Shown here piece after piece: positions 36,530 to 45,596 of a DNA stretch of 64,000 nucleotides. The position numbers were made by a program, and so were the translations under genes. This DNA is from Rhizobiales bacterium 2SD (GTDB lineage Bacteria; Pseudomonadota; Alphaproteobacteria; Rhizobiales; Beijerinckiaceae). Below the pieces are notes generated by a model, which saw nothing but the letters and a program-made list of their open reading frames with translations, made no database searches and was not told the DNA's origin. The stretch spans positions 62,001-126,000 of the forward strand of contig SCMY01000003.1 in NCBI GenBank assembly GCA_005502805.1, given 5' to 3'. Position 1 is the stretch's first letter. Each line of letters opens with the position of its first letter.

Positions 36530-36799
36530 TGCGCCGCTCGACCTCTCGCTACCGCCGGTGGCTGGAGGCGACGCTTGCAGCCGGGCGGCGAGCGCGGACC
36601 GGCAGCTAGCAGGCCGCAGGACGGCTGCTTGATCGCTCGGGCGCGAGTGTTCGCCTCGTCGAATGCATGGAGAACGGACCGGGGTCTCCGGCTCGCTCCG
36701 GTCCCATTGGCTCTGCAATGCGCTCGTTGAGGAGTGCAACTTCCAGTTGACTTGGCCGTTGGAATCTCCGTTTGATGCCGTAGGGTAAGGGGGGTATCA

Positions 36800-37570
36800 A
36801 TGGCACGACTTTGCGTCTTGCTGGCTGTCGCGTTGTTGGCCGCCGGCTGCTCCGCGCAGCAACTCGCGCTGCAGGTGGCGGATCTCTCGGAGACCACCTC
36901 GAAGATCGAGAACGATCAGATTCTCGCCAACCTCAGTGCATTCATCGACGATCCATACCGGACCCCGTCCCACGTTACGCTCGGAACCGGCCAGGCATCG
37001 ACTTCGAGGAGCGTGACGGGCAGCATGACGTTGCCTCAGTTCGACTTCTCGCAACCGTCGCGATCGGGCACGGCCTCGGGGACCCTCGGCTCCGCGATGC
37101 AATGGCAAATGGCGCCCGTCATCGATCCGGATGACCAGAAGCGGCTCCAGGCCCTCTATCAGTTTGCGATCTACTGCACGGGCGAGGGCGGCGCGCCCCT
37201 GCCGGTCTGTCGCAACTTCGCGGCGGAATACCCGGCGATCGGCTATCGGCCGGGCTCCTCCATGCGGGATCCGCGTCGCGAAGTCGCGCGGATGCGGGAG
37301 AGGTGGCTGTACTGGGGTGAGGCTGCGCGACCGCCGGGCGCCATCTCGGCCGGAACCTATGGTCGCCATGCGCTGTATGTGATGCCGGCCGGCTTTGACA
37401 GGTTCAGAGGCTACATCCGGACGTCGATCTTCGCACCGGACCCGCCGGCGGCGACCGGCAAGCGGGCAGGCCGCTCGGCCGGCGACCGGAAAGCGTCGGG
37501 CGGGCGGTCCGCCGTCCCGCCGCGGGCGCCCCTGCCGCAATTCGTTCCGAACATCCTCCCGACGCAATAA
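36800..37570 (+). CDS. Putative lipoprotein of unknown function
   Basis: 256 residues with a lipoprotein signal MARLCVLLAVALLAAGCSAQ; the lipobox is LAAGC (Cys17). The ATG is preceded by GGGGGGTATCA. The mature part has a Ser/Thr-rich stretch (about 60-100), then PVIDPDDQKRLQALYQFAIY and a Pro/Arg-rich tail. It would be anchored to the inner or outer membrane facing the periplasm. No known domain is recognised, though DPDDQKRLQALYQFA resembles uncharacterised Rhizobiales proteins. Alone on the plus strand. Confidence 0.75.
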   Translation: MARLCVLLAVALLAAGCSAQQLALQVADLSETTSKIENDQILANLSAFIDDPYRTPSHVTLGTGQASTSRSVTGSMTLPQFDFSQPSRSGTASGTLGSAMQWQMAPVIDPDDQKRLQALYQFAIYCTGEGGAPLPVCRNFAAEYPAIGYRPGSSMRDPRREVARMRERWLYWGEAARPPGAISAGTYGRHALYVMPAGFDRFRGYIRTSIFAPDPPAATGKRAGRSAGDRKASGGRSAVPPRAPLPQFVPNILPTQ

Positions 37571-37769
37571 GCTCACTGTGCGGAAGGGAAGGGAGATGAA
37601 GGATCTTGTCGTCTCCGGCCAGTCCACCAAATGGTCGGTCTCGACGGAGATTCGCAGGCCGGCGACGGCCAGGATACTGCAGACTTCCGTTTCGACCGAT
37701 CGAACAGCTTGCGGTCGTGACCGATAGCCGGTTTTTCGGGCGGGCGTGACGCCATCGGCCGGATTCTGG

Positions 37770-38705
37770 CTAGGCGGGCATGTGGTCGGTTGGAGGCAAC
37801 GGCGCCTCGCTTTCCAGGAACAGCCGGATCTCGTCGGCTAGCCAGTCCCGGACGGCCCGCACCTTGGCATGATCGTGGTTCCCCGGCCGGTAGACGAGAT
37901 CGTAGCCGCGCTCCGCCGCGAGTTTCAGGTCCGGGAAAGGAGCGACGAGGCGGCCGGCCGCGAGGTCTTCAGCAACGAGCACGCTGCGCCCGAGCGCCAC
38001 GCCTTCTCCGCGCAGAGCCGCTTCGATCGCCAGGCTTCCATGGCTGAAGGCCGGGCCGCGACCGCGAATCTTGTCCGCGCCGGCCATCGCGAACCATTGT
38101 TCCCAGTTCGCCAGCATGCGGTCCTCGTGCAGCAGGGTGCAACTGGCCAAAGCTGCCGGCGATGACCATTCGCCGATCCTGCTGCGATAGGCTGGACTGC
38201 AGACCGGCGTGACCGTCTCGTCGAGGATCCGCTCTGCGGTGGCGTTGGGATACGGCCCGATCCCGTAGCGGATCGCAGCGTCGACGCGCCCGTCGCTCAG
38301 ATCGACATTGATGTCGGTCACGTCGAGGTGGACATCATAGTCCGGAACGCGGGCCATCAGCCGATGCAGCCGCGGAGCGAGCCATTTGCTGGCCAGCGAT
38401 ACATTGGTGCTGATCGTCAGGCGCTTTGTCGCATTCAGACTGCGCAGGCGCTCAGCCTCCCTCGTCAGCTCTGCGAGGCTGTGGCTGACCACCTGTAGAA
38501 AGTCAGCGCCTGCATCGGTCAAGACGATCCGTCGGGTCAGCCGTTCGAACAGGGCGATGCCCAGATGCGCTTCCAGCGCCTTCACGTGGCGGCTCACCGC
38601 GCCATGTGTGACATTCAGTTCGTCGGCCGCCAGCGTCATGCTCAGCAGCCGTCCGGCGGCTTCGAAGGCGCGCAGGGTTTGCAGAGGCGGAAGGCGGCTG
38701 CTCAT
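37770..38705 (-). CDS. LysR-family regulator (GcvA-like)
   Basis: 311 residues from ATG 38705 (MSSRLPPLQTLRAFEAAGR). HTH: MTLAADELNVTHGAVSRHVK followed by ALEAHLGIALFERLTRR. The effector domain has TNVSLASKWLAPRL and a typical GcvA-group GRVDAAIRYGIG. Divergent from an EamA exporter/importer gene 116 bp away, which it probably controls. Two CTCACGC-type repeats lie in the shared promoter. Confidence 0.9.
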   Translation of the reverse strand: MSSRLPPLQTLRAFEAAGRLLSMTLAADELNVTHGAVSRHVKALEAHLGIALFERLTRRIVLTDAGADFLQVVSHSLAELTREAERLRSLNATKRLTISTNVSLASKWLAPRLHRLMARVPDYDVHLDVTDINVDLSDGRVDAAIRYGIGPYPNATAERILDETVTPVCSPAYRSRIGEWSSPAALASCTLLHEDRMLANWEQWFAMAGADKIRGRGPAFSHGSLAIEAALRGEGVALGRSVLVAEDLAAGRLVAPFPDLKLAAERGYDLVYRPGNHDHAKVRAVRDWLADEIRLFLESEAPLPPTDHMPA

Positions 38706-38709
38706 AGGG

Positions 38710-38733
38710 CTCACGCGTGAGTCATACTCACGC
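38710..38733. promoter_or_regulatory. LysR operator candidate, CTCACGCGTGAG plus ACTCACGC
   Basis: A 12-bp perfect palindrome (38710-38721) is followed by a half-site ACTCACGC (38726-38733), five bases upstream of the LysR start in the divergent promoter. The location and repeated half-site fit LysR autoregulation. Confidence 0.5.
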
Positions 38734-38820
38734 ATTATGTGACGACAAATGGTTTGTCGGGAAGTGGGGGCTGGCCTAGTGCTTCATCCCGTCGCCGCAG
38801 TGCATCCCGAAGACCCGCAG

Positions 38821-39735
38821 ATGAGCCAGACGGTATTGGTCACCCGGCCCAATCCTTCCGCAGGAAGCTTCGCGGCGATGCTGCTGCTCGCTGTGATGTG
38901 GGGCGTCTCGATACCGATCACCAAGCTTGGCCTGCTCAGCGTTCCGCCGCTGACGCTGACCGCCTTGCGCTTTGCCATCGCCTTGCCGCTGATGTTCGCC
39001 CTCGTCGTGGGCAAGCAGCGCCTGCCGCTCCGCGCGGTCCCCCGCCTCGCTGCACTCGGTGTCCTCGGCATCGGCATAGGCCAGGTGGCACAAACCTTCG
39101 GCGTCGTCGGAACCTCGGCCTCGGTCGCGACCATCATTTCCGCGACCATTCCGCTCTTCGTCGTCCTCTTCGCCGCCGCACGGCTGCGGCAGTCCGTCTC
39201 GGCGCTCCAGGCACTGGGGCTCGTCGCCGCCTTCATCGGCATCGCTCTTGTCGCTTCGGGACGCGCGGACGCGGCTGCTCCGATGTCCCAGACGAGCCTG
39301 GGTGGCGCTGCGCTCGTTCTACTCTCGGCCGTCACCATCGCCTTCTATTATGTCTGGAGCGTCGAGCTGACCGAGCAATACGGCACTGCGACGGTGGCGG
39401 CCTGGAGTACGTTCTTCGGCTTCGTCGCGCTGTTGCCCTGGACCGGCTGGGAAATATGGCATGTGCCGTTCGAGGTGACCGCCACGGGCCTCGCGACGGC
39501 CGTCTATCTCGGCCTTGTGGTGACGGTGGCGGGTCTGTTCCTCTGGATCCATCTGCTGCGCACCGTCCCGGCACGCATTGCCGCCGGTATTCAGTATCTC
39601 CAGCCCGTTGTCGGCGTCGCCGCGGCCTCGGCGATGTTCGGCGATCAGCTCGGCCTGCTCTTCGTCCTGGGCGTCCTTCTGGTGCTCGGGGGCCTCGCGC
39701 TGACTGTGACGAACTCCGGCAAGGGGGCGGCCTAG
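38821..39735 (+). CDS. EamA/DMT-superfamily transporter
   Basis: 304 residues from ATG 38821 (MSQTVLVTRP); an upstream in-frame start at 38749 lacks a clear ribosome site. Ten hydrophobic helices in two EamA halves, e.g. AAMLLLAVMWGVSIPITKLG and LGLVVTVAGLFLWIHLL. Members export amino acids or metabolites. Divergently paired with a LysR gene, which usually means induction by the exported or imported compound. Confidence 0.88.
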   Translation: MSQTVLVTRPNPSAGSFAAMLLLAVMWGVSIPITKLGLLSVPPLTLTALRFAIALPLMFALVVGKQRLPLRAVPRLAALGVLGIGIGQVAQTFGVVGTSASVATIISATIPLFVVLFAAARLRQSVSALQALGLVAAFIGIALVASGRADAAAPMSQTSLGGAALVLLSAVTIAFYYVWSVELTEQYGTATVAAWSTFFGFVALLPWTGWEIWHVPFEVTATGLATAVYLGLVVTVAGLFLWIHLLRTVPARIAAGIQYLQPVVGVAAASAMFGDQLGLLFVLGVLLVLGGLALTVTNSGKGAA

Positions 39736-39743
39736 CCGCCCGG

Positions 39744-40862
39744 TCACCGGGCGCCAGCCGTCCGCAGGGCCAGATCGAGCAACGCGCCGCCGTTCAACCC
39801 GGCGAGCATGCTGAAGTGATGCCCCGGGCAGATCAGTGGCTCGGGCGCCTGCCAGACTGTCGCGAGCGTCGCCGATTGCCGCTTGAAGGCCTCGCTCTCA
39901 CCCTCGCCGACCGCGAAGGCGAGGCGTGTGCTGGCCGGGCGCGAGCGGGTGAGGGGGCTGAGCCGTGTCGCTCGCTCGACATCGTCGAGGCCGAGCAGGC
40001 GCCCGATCGGCAGATGGCCGAGTGGCTTCAGGTCATAGAGGCCGGAGAGCAGCAAGGCCGAGGCGATCGGCGGCGCCGCGGGGTCGCACAGCGCCATCGC
40101 GGCGAGATGGGCGCCGGCGGAATGGCCGCTGATGTGCAGTTGTGCCGGATCGAGGCCGAGCGTGTCGGCCTCGCGGACGAGGAAATTCAGTGCGGCGCCG
40201 GTCTGGGCGATGCTCGCCTCGAGCGGCGTATCCGGCGCCAGCCCGTAATTCGGCTGGGCGACTGCGAAACCGGCATCGAGCAGTCCCTGCGAGAACTGCG
40301 CGTGCTGGAGCTTGTCGGAGGCCTGCCAGTAGCCGCCATGGATGAAGACGAAGATCGGCGCGCGCTGGACACCGGCCGGGCGATAGAGATCGAACGTCTC
40401 GAAGCGGCCCGAGCCATAAGCGAGGTCGAGCCCGCCATGGCTGGCGCGGAACGCTGCGCCGTCTTTGCTCCATTGCCGGAACAGCGCGGTCATGTCGGCC
40501 TGCAGGCGCGGGCTGTACTGGCGGCCGAGCTCACGCAGCGAATAGCCCTCGACCTCGGTGTCGGGCAGCGGCTGCGGCAGGGCGTGGCGAGCGCGGATCG
40601 TCAGGCCCGGCTCCGCTCCGGGCCGCAGACGGATCGGCGGCCGGAAGCCGGCAAAGACCTCGCGATAGGCCAATTCGACTGTATGACGCGAAAGATGGAA
40701 GGCGGCGGGGTCGGCGCTCTCCCACACCATGCCGGTCAGGTGATGCGGGCCGCAGCCGGCCGCGACGAGGCCGGCGAGGATTTCGCTCAGCGTGTCGCGC
40801 AGGGCTTCGACGGGATCGCTCGCAAGGCTGCGCGCGACGATCTCGTTCTCAGACGCCGACAT
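39744..40862 (-). CDS. Fusion: RidA-like domain plus alpha/beta hydrolase
   Basis: 372 residues from ATG 40862, overlapping livF by 14 bases. Residues 1-95 resemble RidA/YjgF (DPVEALRDTLSEILAGLVAA then GPHHLTGMVWE). From about 140 an alpha/beta hydrolase follows with oxyanion HGGYW (175-179), nucleophile GHSAGAH (Ser248) and His near CPGHHFSM. RidA relatives include 2-aminomuconate deaminase, and such hydrolases include kynurenine formamidase, both fitting an amino-aromatic pathway. Fusion of the two is unusual. Last gene of the nine-gene operon. Confidence 0.75.
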   Translation of the reverse strand: MSASENEIVARSLASDPVEALRDTLSEILAGLVAAGCGPHHLTGMVWESADPAAFHLSRHTVELAYREVFAGFRPPIRLRPGAEPGLTIRARHALPQPLPDTEVEGYSLRELGRQYSPRLQADMTALFRQWSKDGAAFRASHGGLDLAYGSGRFETFDLYRPAGVQRAPIFVFIHGGYWQASDKLQHAQFSQGLLDAGFAVAQPNYGLAPDTPLEASIAQTGAALNFLVREADTLGLDPAQLHISGHSAGAHLAAMALCDPAAPPIASALLLSGLYDLKPLGHLPIGRLLGLDDVERATRLSPLTRSRPASTRLAFAVGEGESEAFKRQSATLATVWQAPEPLICPGHHFSMLAGLNGGALLDLALRTAGAR

Positions 40863-41550
40863 AGCGATGCACCAGTTCCGCATTGGCCGCGAGGTCGCTG
40901 CTGGAGCCCGACCAGACCGTGCGCCCCTTCTCGATGATGTAGTGCCGGTCGGCGAGGCGCTTCAGCACGGCGATGTTCTTGTCGATCAGCAGGATCGACT
41001 GCCCCTGCGCCTTCAGCGCCTCGATGCAGCGCCAGATCTCGGCGCGGATCACCGGCGCCAGACCCTCGGTCGCTTCGTCGAGGATGAGGAGCTTGGGATT
41101 GGTCATCAGCGCCCGGCCGACCGCGAGCATCTGCTGCTCGCCGCCCGAGAGGGTGCGGGCCGACTGGCCGGCGCGTTCCTGTAGACGCGGGAACAGCGCG
41201 TAGACCCGTTCCAGCGTCCAGGGTGACGACCGCCCGAGCCGGTTCGCGGCGGTGGCGACGAGGTTCTCGCGCACAGTGAGCGTCGGGAAGACCTGCCGCC
41301 CCTCCGGCACCAGGCCGATGCCGCAGCGCGCGATCGCTTCCGGCGTGCTGCCCTTCAGCGCGCGGCCGTCGAAGCTGATCTCGCCGCCTTTGGGCGCGAG
41401 CAGCCCCATCAGCGAGCGCACCGTCGTGGTCTTGCCCATGCCGTTGCGTCCGAGCAGGGTGACGACCTCGCCCTCGCCGATGTCGAGGCCGACATCGAAC
41501 AGCACCTGGCTGGCGCCATAGGCCGATTGCAGGTTGCGCACGCTCAGCAT
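40849..41550 (-). CDS. livF: Branched-chain-type ABC ATPase LivF
   Basis: 233 residues. Walker A LGRNGMGKTTTVRSLMG, signature LSGGEQQMLAVGRA, Walker B LLILDEATEGLAP and RIDKNI-type switch ILLIDKNIAVLKRLAD, all LivF-like. Starts at ATG 41550 sharing one base with the livG stop. Member of the LivKHMGF importer, probably carrying an aromatic or amino acid substrate here. Confidence 0.92.
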   Translation of the reverse strand: MLSVRNLQSAYGASQVLFDVGLDIGEGEVVTLLGRNGMGKTTTVRSLMGLLAPKGGEISFDGRALKGSTPEAIARCGIGLVPEGRQVFPTLTVRENLVATAANRLGRSSPWTLERVYALFPRLQERAGQSARTLSGGEQQMLAVGRALMTNPKLLILDEATEGLAPVIRAEIWRCIEALKAQGQSILLIDKNIAVLKRLADRHYIIEKGRTVWSGSSSDLAANAELVHRYVGV

Positions 41551-42302
41551 CAGGCGTCCCCCTCGCCGAGATAGGCGGTGCGCACGTCCTCGTTGTCGCG
41601 GATTTCTGCCGCCGTGCCGGTCGCGATGATCCGGCCATAGACCAGCACCGAGATCCGGTCGGCCAGAGCGAAGACCGCGTCCATGTCGTGCTCGACCAGC
41701 AGCATGGTGACGCGGCCCTTCAGTCCCGAGAGCATCGCGACCATCTGCTCGCTCTCGGCATGGCCCAGGCCCGCCATCGGCTCGTCGAGCAGCAAGAGGC
41801 GCGGCTCGCAGGCGAGCGCGATGGCGAATTCGAGCTGCTTCTGCTCGCCATGGGAGAGATCGGCGACCTTGACTTCGGCCCGATGGGCAAGGCCGGCGGT
41901 GGTGAGATGCTCGCGGGCGCGCTGGCGCAGGCCCTTGTCGCGGCGGGCATCGGCGAGGAAGCGGAAGCTGTGCCCCTGCCGCGCCTGCACCGCGAGCGCG
42001 ACATTGTCGAGCATGCTGAAATCGGGCAGCAGCTGGTTGATCTGGAAGGTGCGGGCGAGGCCGCGCTGGACGCGCTGCGGTGTGGCGAGTGCATCGATCG
42101 GCTCGCCCTCCAGCCTGATCTCGCCTTCATCATGGCTGAGCTCGCCGAAGAGCTGGGTCAGCAGCGTGGTCTTGCCGGCGCCGTTCGGGCCGATCAAGGC
42201 GTGAATCTCGCCCTCGACGACATCAAGGTCGACATTGTCGGTGGCGACGAGCCCGCCGAAGCGCTTGCGCAGGCCGCGGACTGAGAGGAGCGGCTGGGTC
42301 AT
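41550..42302 (-). CDS. livG: Branched-chain-type ABC ATPase LivG
   Basis: 250 residues. Walker A GPNGAGKTTLLTQLFG, signature LSHGEQKQLEFAIAL, Walker B LLLLDEPMAGL and switch LVEHDMDAVFALAD. The signature LSHGEQ is the LivG variant. Four-base overlap with livM upstream and one base with livF downstream. Confidence 0.92.
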   Translation of the reverse strand: MTQPLLSVRGLRKRFGGLVATDNVDLDVVEGEIHALIGPNGAGKTTLLTQLFGELSHDEGEIRLEGEPIDALATPQRVQRGLARTFQINQLLPDFSMLDNVALAVQARQGHSFRFLADARRDKGLRQRAREHLTTAGLAHRAEVKVADLSHGEQKQLEFAIALACEPRLLLLDEPMAGLGHAESEQMVAMLSGLKGRVTMLLVEHDMDAVFALADRISVLVYGRIIATGTAAEIRDNEDVRTAYLGEGDA

Positions 42303-43321
42303 CGCTCGCTCCTGCCGAGGCCGAGGCGGCTGAACAGCCCGTTGAGACCGCCCTGCGTGAACAGGACGACGAGCAGCAGGATCGGCCCGAGGATGAGCTG
42401 CCAGTGCTCGGTCCAGGAGGTCAGCACGGTCTCGAGGATCACGAGGGCGGCGGCGCCGAAGAGCGGGCCGAGCAGGGTGCCGACGCCACCGAGGATGACC
42501 ATGATCATCAGCTCGCCCGATTTGGTCCAGTGCAGCATGTCCGGGCTGACGAAGCGCAGATAATTCGCCATCAGCGCGCCGGCGAGGCCGGTGCCCATGC
42601 CGGAAATGACGAAGGCGGCGAGCTTGTAGCGATAGGGCGCGATGCCGATCGCCGCCATGCGCCGCTCGTTCTGGTGAATGCCGGCGAGCACCATGCCGAA
42701 GCGCGAGCCGACGATGCGCCAGAGCGCCAGGAAGACCAAAGCCGCGATGGCAAGGCAGATGAAATAGAAGGTGATGTCGTCGCGAGTGTTGAGCCCGAAC
42801 AGCTCGTTGCGGCGGCGGATCGTCATGCCGTCATCGCCGCCATAGGCTTTCAGCGAGACGAACAGGAAGAACAGCATCTGCGCGAAGGCGAGCGTGATCA
42901 TGATGAACTGCACGCCGCTGGTGCGGAGCGACAGCGCGCCGATCAGCAAGGCGAGCAGGCCACCGACCAGGATCGCGGCCGGCAGCGTGATCAGGAGCTG
43001 GCTCGTGCCCGGGATCAGGCCGAGGAAGAGGCTGTCATCGACGTAATTGCGATAGAGGATGCCGACGACATAGCCGCCGACGCCGAAGAAGGCAGCGTGG
43101 CCGAAGGACACCATCCCGCCAAAACCGAGCGCGAGATTCAGGCTGGCGGCGGCGATTGCATAGATCAGCACGCGGGTCGCCAGCGGCACCAGAGCCGGCT
43201 GGCCGAGCGCCTGGACGAGGAAGGGCAGGGCGACGAGGCAAAGCGCCAGCGCGAGCAGCATCAGCGCGCGGCTTGCGCTCGGCGTATTGGGGCCGGTGTG
43301 GGTGATGGCGTCCTCAGACAT
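42299..43321 (-). CDS. livM: Branched-chain-type ABC permease LivM
   Basis: 340 residues with about eight to ten hydrophobic segments and the family motif LNLALGFGGMVSFGHAAFFG. The sequence GIAPYRYKLAAFVISGMGTG is the cytoplasmic coupling loop. Overlaps livH by eight bases and livG by four. Confidence 0.92.
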   Translation of the reverse strand: MSEDAITHTGPNTPSASRALMLLALALCLVALPFLVQALGQPALVPLATRVLIYAIAAASLNLALGFGGMVSFGHAAFFGVGGYVVGILYRNYVDDSLFLGLIPGTSQLLITLPAAILVGGLLALLIGALSLRTSGVQFIMITLAFAQMLFFLFVSLKAYGGDDGMTIRRRNELFGLNTRDDITFYFICLAIAALVFLALWRIVGSRFGMVLAGIHQNERRMAAIGIAPYRYKLAAFVISGMGTGLAGALMANYLRFVSPDMLHWTKSGELMIMVILGGVGTLLGPLFGAAALVILETVLTSWTEHWQLILGPILLLVVLFTQGGLNGLFSRLGLGRSER

Positions 43322-44228
43322 TGGCGGGGAAGAGTCCCTTGGGCCGCACCAGCAGCACCACGGCCATCAGCATGTAGATGCCCATCGAGGCCAGGCCGGC
43401 GCCGAGCGCGTCGGCCTCCGAGCCGGTCATGACCTGGCGCAGCAGGCCGGGCAGAAAGGCGCGCAACACGGTGTCGACGAGGCCGACCAGCAGCGCGCCG
43501 AAGAAGGCGCCGCGGATCGAGCCGACGCCGCCGATCACCACCACGACGAAGGTCATGATCAGGATCTGCTCGCCCATGCCGACCTGCACGGCGAGGATCG
43601 GCCCGGCCATCAGCCCGGCAAGGCCGGCGAGCAGGGCGCCGAGCCCGAAGACGGCGGTGTAGAGCAGGCGGATGTCGACACCGAGCGCCCGGACCATCTC
43701 GCGATGCGTCGCGCCGGCCCTGACCAGCATGCCGATGCGGGTGCGGTTGATTAGGAGGTAGAGCCCGAGCGCGACGGCGAGGCCGACCGCGATGATGATC
43801 AGCCGATAAATCGGGTAGGTGAGGCCGGGCAGCAATTCGATCGAGCCATTGAGCGCCGGCGGTACCGAGACGAAGAGCGGCTGGCGCCCGAACAGCAGGG
43901 TGACGCTCTGGTTGAAGATCAGGATCAGCGCGAAGGTCGCCAGCACCTGGTCGAGATGGTCGCGGGCATAGAGCCGGCGTAGTACGAAGAGTTCCATCGC
44001 CATGCCGACGATGGCCGCTGCCGCGAGGCCCGCGATGATGGCGATGATGACCGAGCCGGTCTGCGCCGCGGCGAAGGCGGCGGCATAGGCGCCGACCATG
44101 TAGAGCGAGCCATGGGCGAGGTTGATCACGCCCATGATGCCGAAGATCAGCGTCAGCCCGGCGGCGAGCAGGAACAGCATCACGCCGAACTGCAGGCCGT
44201 TGAGCAGTTGTTCGAGAACGAGCGTCAT
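43314..44228 (-). CDS. livH: Branched-chain-type ABC permease LivH
   Basis: 304 residues: LNGLQFGVMLFLLAAGLTLI, GIMGVINLAHGSLYMVGAYA and a coupling region REMVRALGVDIRLLYTAVFG. The NLAHG motif is characteristic of LivH. Begins at ATG 44228, 75 bp after livK, with a strong stem-loop in the gap. Confidence 0.92.
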   Translation of the reverse strand: MTLVLEQLLNGLQFGVMLFLLAAGLTLIFGIMGVINLAHGSLYMVGAYAAAFAAAQTGSVIIAIIAGLAAAAIVGMAMELFVLRRLYARDHLDQVLATFALILIFNQSVTLLFGRQPLFVSVPPALNGSIELLPGLTYPIYRLIIIAVGLAVALGLYLLINRTRIGMLVRAGATHREMVRALGVDIRLLYTAVFGLGALLAGLAGLMAGPILAVQVGMGEQILIMTFVVVVIGGVGSIRGAFFGALLVGLVDTVLRAFLPGLLRQVMTGSEADALGAGLASMGIYMLMAVVLLVRPKGLFPANV

Positions 44229-44248
44229 TGCAGGTCACGTCCGGCTGG

Positions 44249-44282
44249 CGACGGGATGGGCAGGCAGCGGCCCATCCCGTCG
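44249..44282 (-). other. Perfect 12-bp stem-loop between livK and livH
   Basis: CGACGGGATGGG (44249-44260) pairs with CCCATCCCGTCG (44271-44282) around a 10-base loop. It follows the binding-protein gene and precedes the permease. Such stems often protect binding-protein mRNA and lower downstream expression; no T-run follows. Confidence 0.6.
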
Positions 44283-44303
44283 ATGCGGGAGCTTGTCAGT
44301 GAT

Positions 44304-45476
44304 TCAGAGCTTGCAATCCTTGGCGTAGGCATCGCTGTGATTGCTCAGCACCTTGCCTTGCGTCTTCAGCACCGGCGCGCCATCCGCGCCCTTCTCGACC
44401 TTGAGCGCGTACCAGTCCTGGACCGGGTGCTGGTTCGGGCCGAACTTGAAGGCGCCGCGCACCGACTGGAAATCGGCCTTGGCGAGCGCCTTGCGCAGCG
44501 CAGGCACATCGGCCTTGCCGCCTGTCGCCTTCAGCGCCGAGGCGATGGCCAGCGCAGTGTCGTAGCCCTGGCTGGCATAATAGGTCGGCACCCGGTTGTA
44601 GGCCTTGGTGAAGGCCTCGACGAAAGCCTTGTTCGAGGCGTTGTCGAAGTCGGTGTTCCAGTGCGCGGTGACGCTGAGCCCGAGCGCGGCGTCGCCGACG
44701 GCCTTCAGCGTGGTCGCGTCGAGCGAAGGCTCGGCCAGCACCATCGGGGTTTTGCCGAGCAGGCCCGCCTGCTGGTACTGGCGCAGGAAGGCGATGCCGA
44801 GACCGCCCGGATGGAACTGGAAGACGACGTCGGGATTGGCCGAGCGGATCTGCGCCATCTCCGGCGCGAAATCGGTCTGGTCGAGGCGGGTATAGACCTC
44901 GCCGACGACCTCGCCCTTGAACAGACGCTTGAAGCCGGCGAGCGCATCCTTGCCCGCCTGGTAGTTCGGGGCGAGGATGAAGGCCTTCTTGTAGCCGAGA
45001 TTGGTGGCGTGCTGGCCGGCGCTCTCATGCAGGCTGTCATTCTGCCAGGAGACGACGAAATAGTTCTCGTTGCACTCCTTGCCGGCGAAGTTCGACGGCG
45101 CGGCATTGGGGCTGACATAGAGCGCCCCGGCATCGACGATATCGGGCACGGTCGCGCCGGCGACGTTCGAGAAGACGATGCCGGTCATGATCTTGATGCC
45201 GTCGGTCTTCAGCATCTTCTCGGCGATCTGCTTGCCCTGGCCGGGCTTCAGCGCGTCGTCCTCGACCACGAGCTCGACCGGCGCGCCGCCGAGCTTGCCG
45301 CCGTTCATGTCGATGGCGAGCTTGAAGGCATCGCGGATGTCCTGGCCGAGATAGCCGCCCGGCCCCGACAGCGTCGTGACCATGCCGATCTTGACCGGCG
45401 CCTGCTGGGCCAGCGCCGGCATGGCGACGGCGGCTGCCAGCATCATTCCCAGGCATACTGATTTACGCTGCTGCAT
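44304..45476 (-). CDS. livK: Periplasmic binding protein, LivK/amide-urea type
   Basis: 390 residues. Signal peptide MQQRKSVCLGMMLAAAVAM to PALAQ. The mature chain VKIGMVTTLSGPGGYLGQDI is the Peripla_BP_6 opening, later followed by GVVFSNVAGATVPDIVDAG. First importer gene, downstream of the dioxygenase. Its relatives bind branched-chain amino acids, aromatics or amides; here the operon context points to an amino-aromatic compound. Confidence 0.9.
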   Translation of the reverse strand: MQQRKSVCLGMMLAAAVAMPALAQQAPVKIGMVTTLSGPGGYLGQDIRDAFKLAIDMNGGKLGGAPVELVVEDDALKPGQGKQIAEKMLKTDGIKIMTGIVFSNVAGATVPDIVDAGALYVSPNAAPSNFAGKECNENYFVVSWQNDSLHESAGQHATNLGYKKAFILAPNYQAGKDALAGFKRLFKGEVVGEVYTRLDQTDFAPEMAQIRSANPDVVFQFHPGGLGIAFLRQYQQAGLLGKTPMVLAEPSLDATTLKAVGDAALGLSVTAHWNTDFDNASNKAFVEAFTKAYNRVPTYYASQGYDTALAIASALKATGGKADVPALRKALAKADFQSVRGAFKFGPNQHPVQDWYALKVEKGADGAPVLKTQGKVLSNHSDAYAKDCKL

Positions 45477-45519
45477 GGTTCCCCTCCTCCGATCATTCGC
45501 GTCGGATTGTTCGAATTTA

Positions 45520-45533
45520 TTTTAAGCTTAAAA
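45520..45533. promoter_or_regulatory. AT-rich palindrome TTTTAAGCTTAAAA upstream of livK
   Basis: A 14-bp perfect palindrome flanked by ATTGTT (45506-45511) and AACAAT (45532-45537), in the 120-bp gap before livK. It stands out as AT-rich in GC-rich DNA; it could be a secondary promoter/operator site or a weak terminator after the dioxygenase. Confidence 0.4.
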
Positions 45534-45596
45534 CAATTTCGGATCGGCACGCAAGTGTCGCGAAGGCGCCGGGTGGACCGGCGCCTTCGTCGTCAT

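Larger units (their letters stand above)
36262..36799. other. Regulatory gap between the organosulfur operon and lipoprotein gene
   Basis: 538 bp without a supported gene; the open frames here lack ribosome sites and known domains. It carries two near-identical 16-bp palindromes (36376-36391 and 36514-36529) and AT-rich promoter-like DNA at about 36370-36520. It should hold the promoter of the SsuA-led operon and the start region of the lipoprotein gene. Confidence 0.6.
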
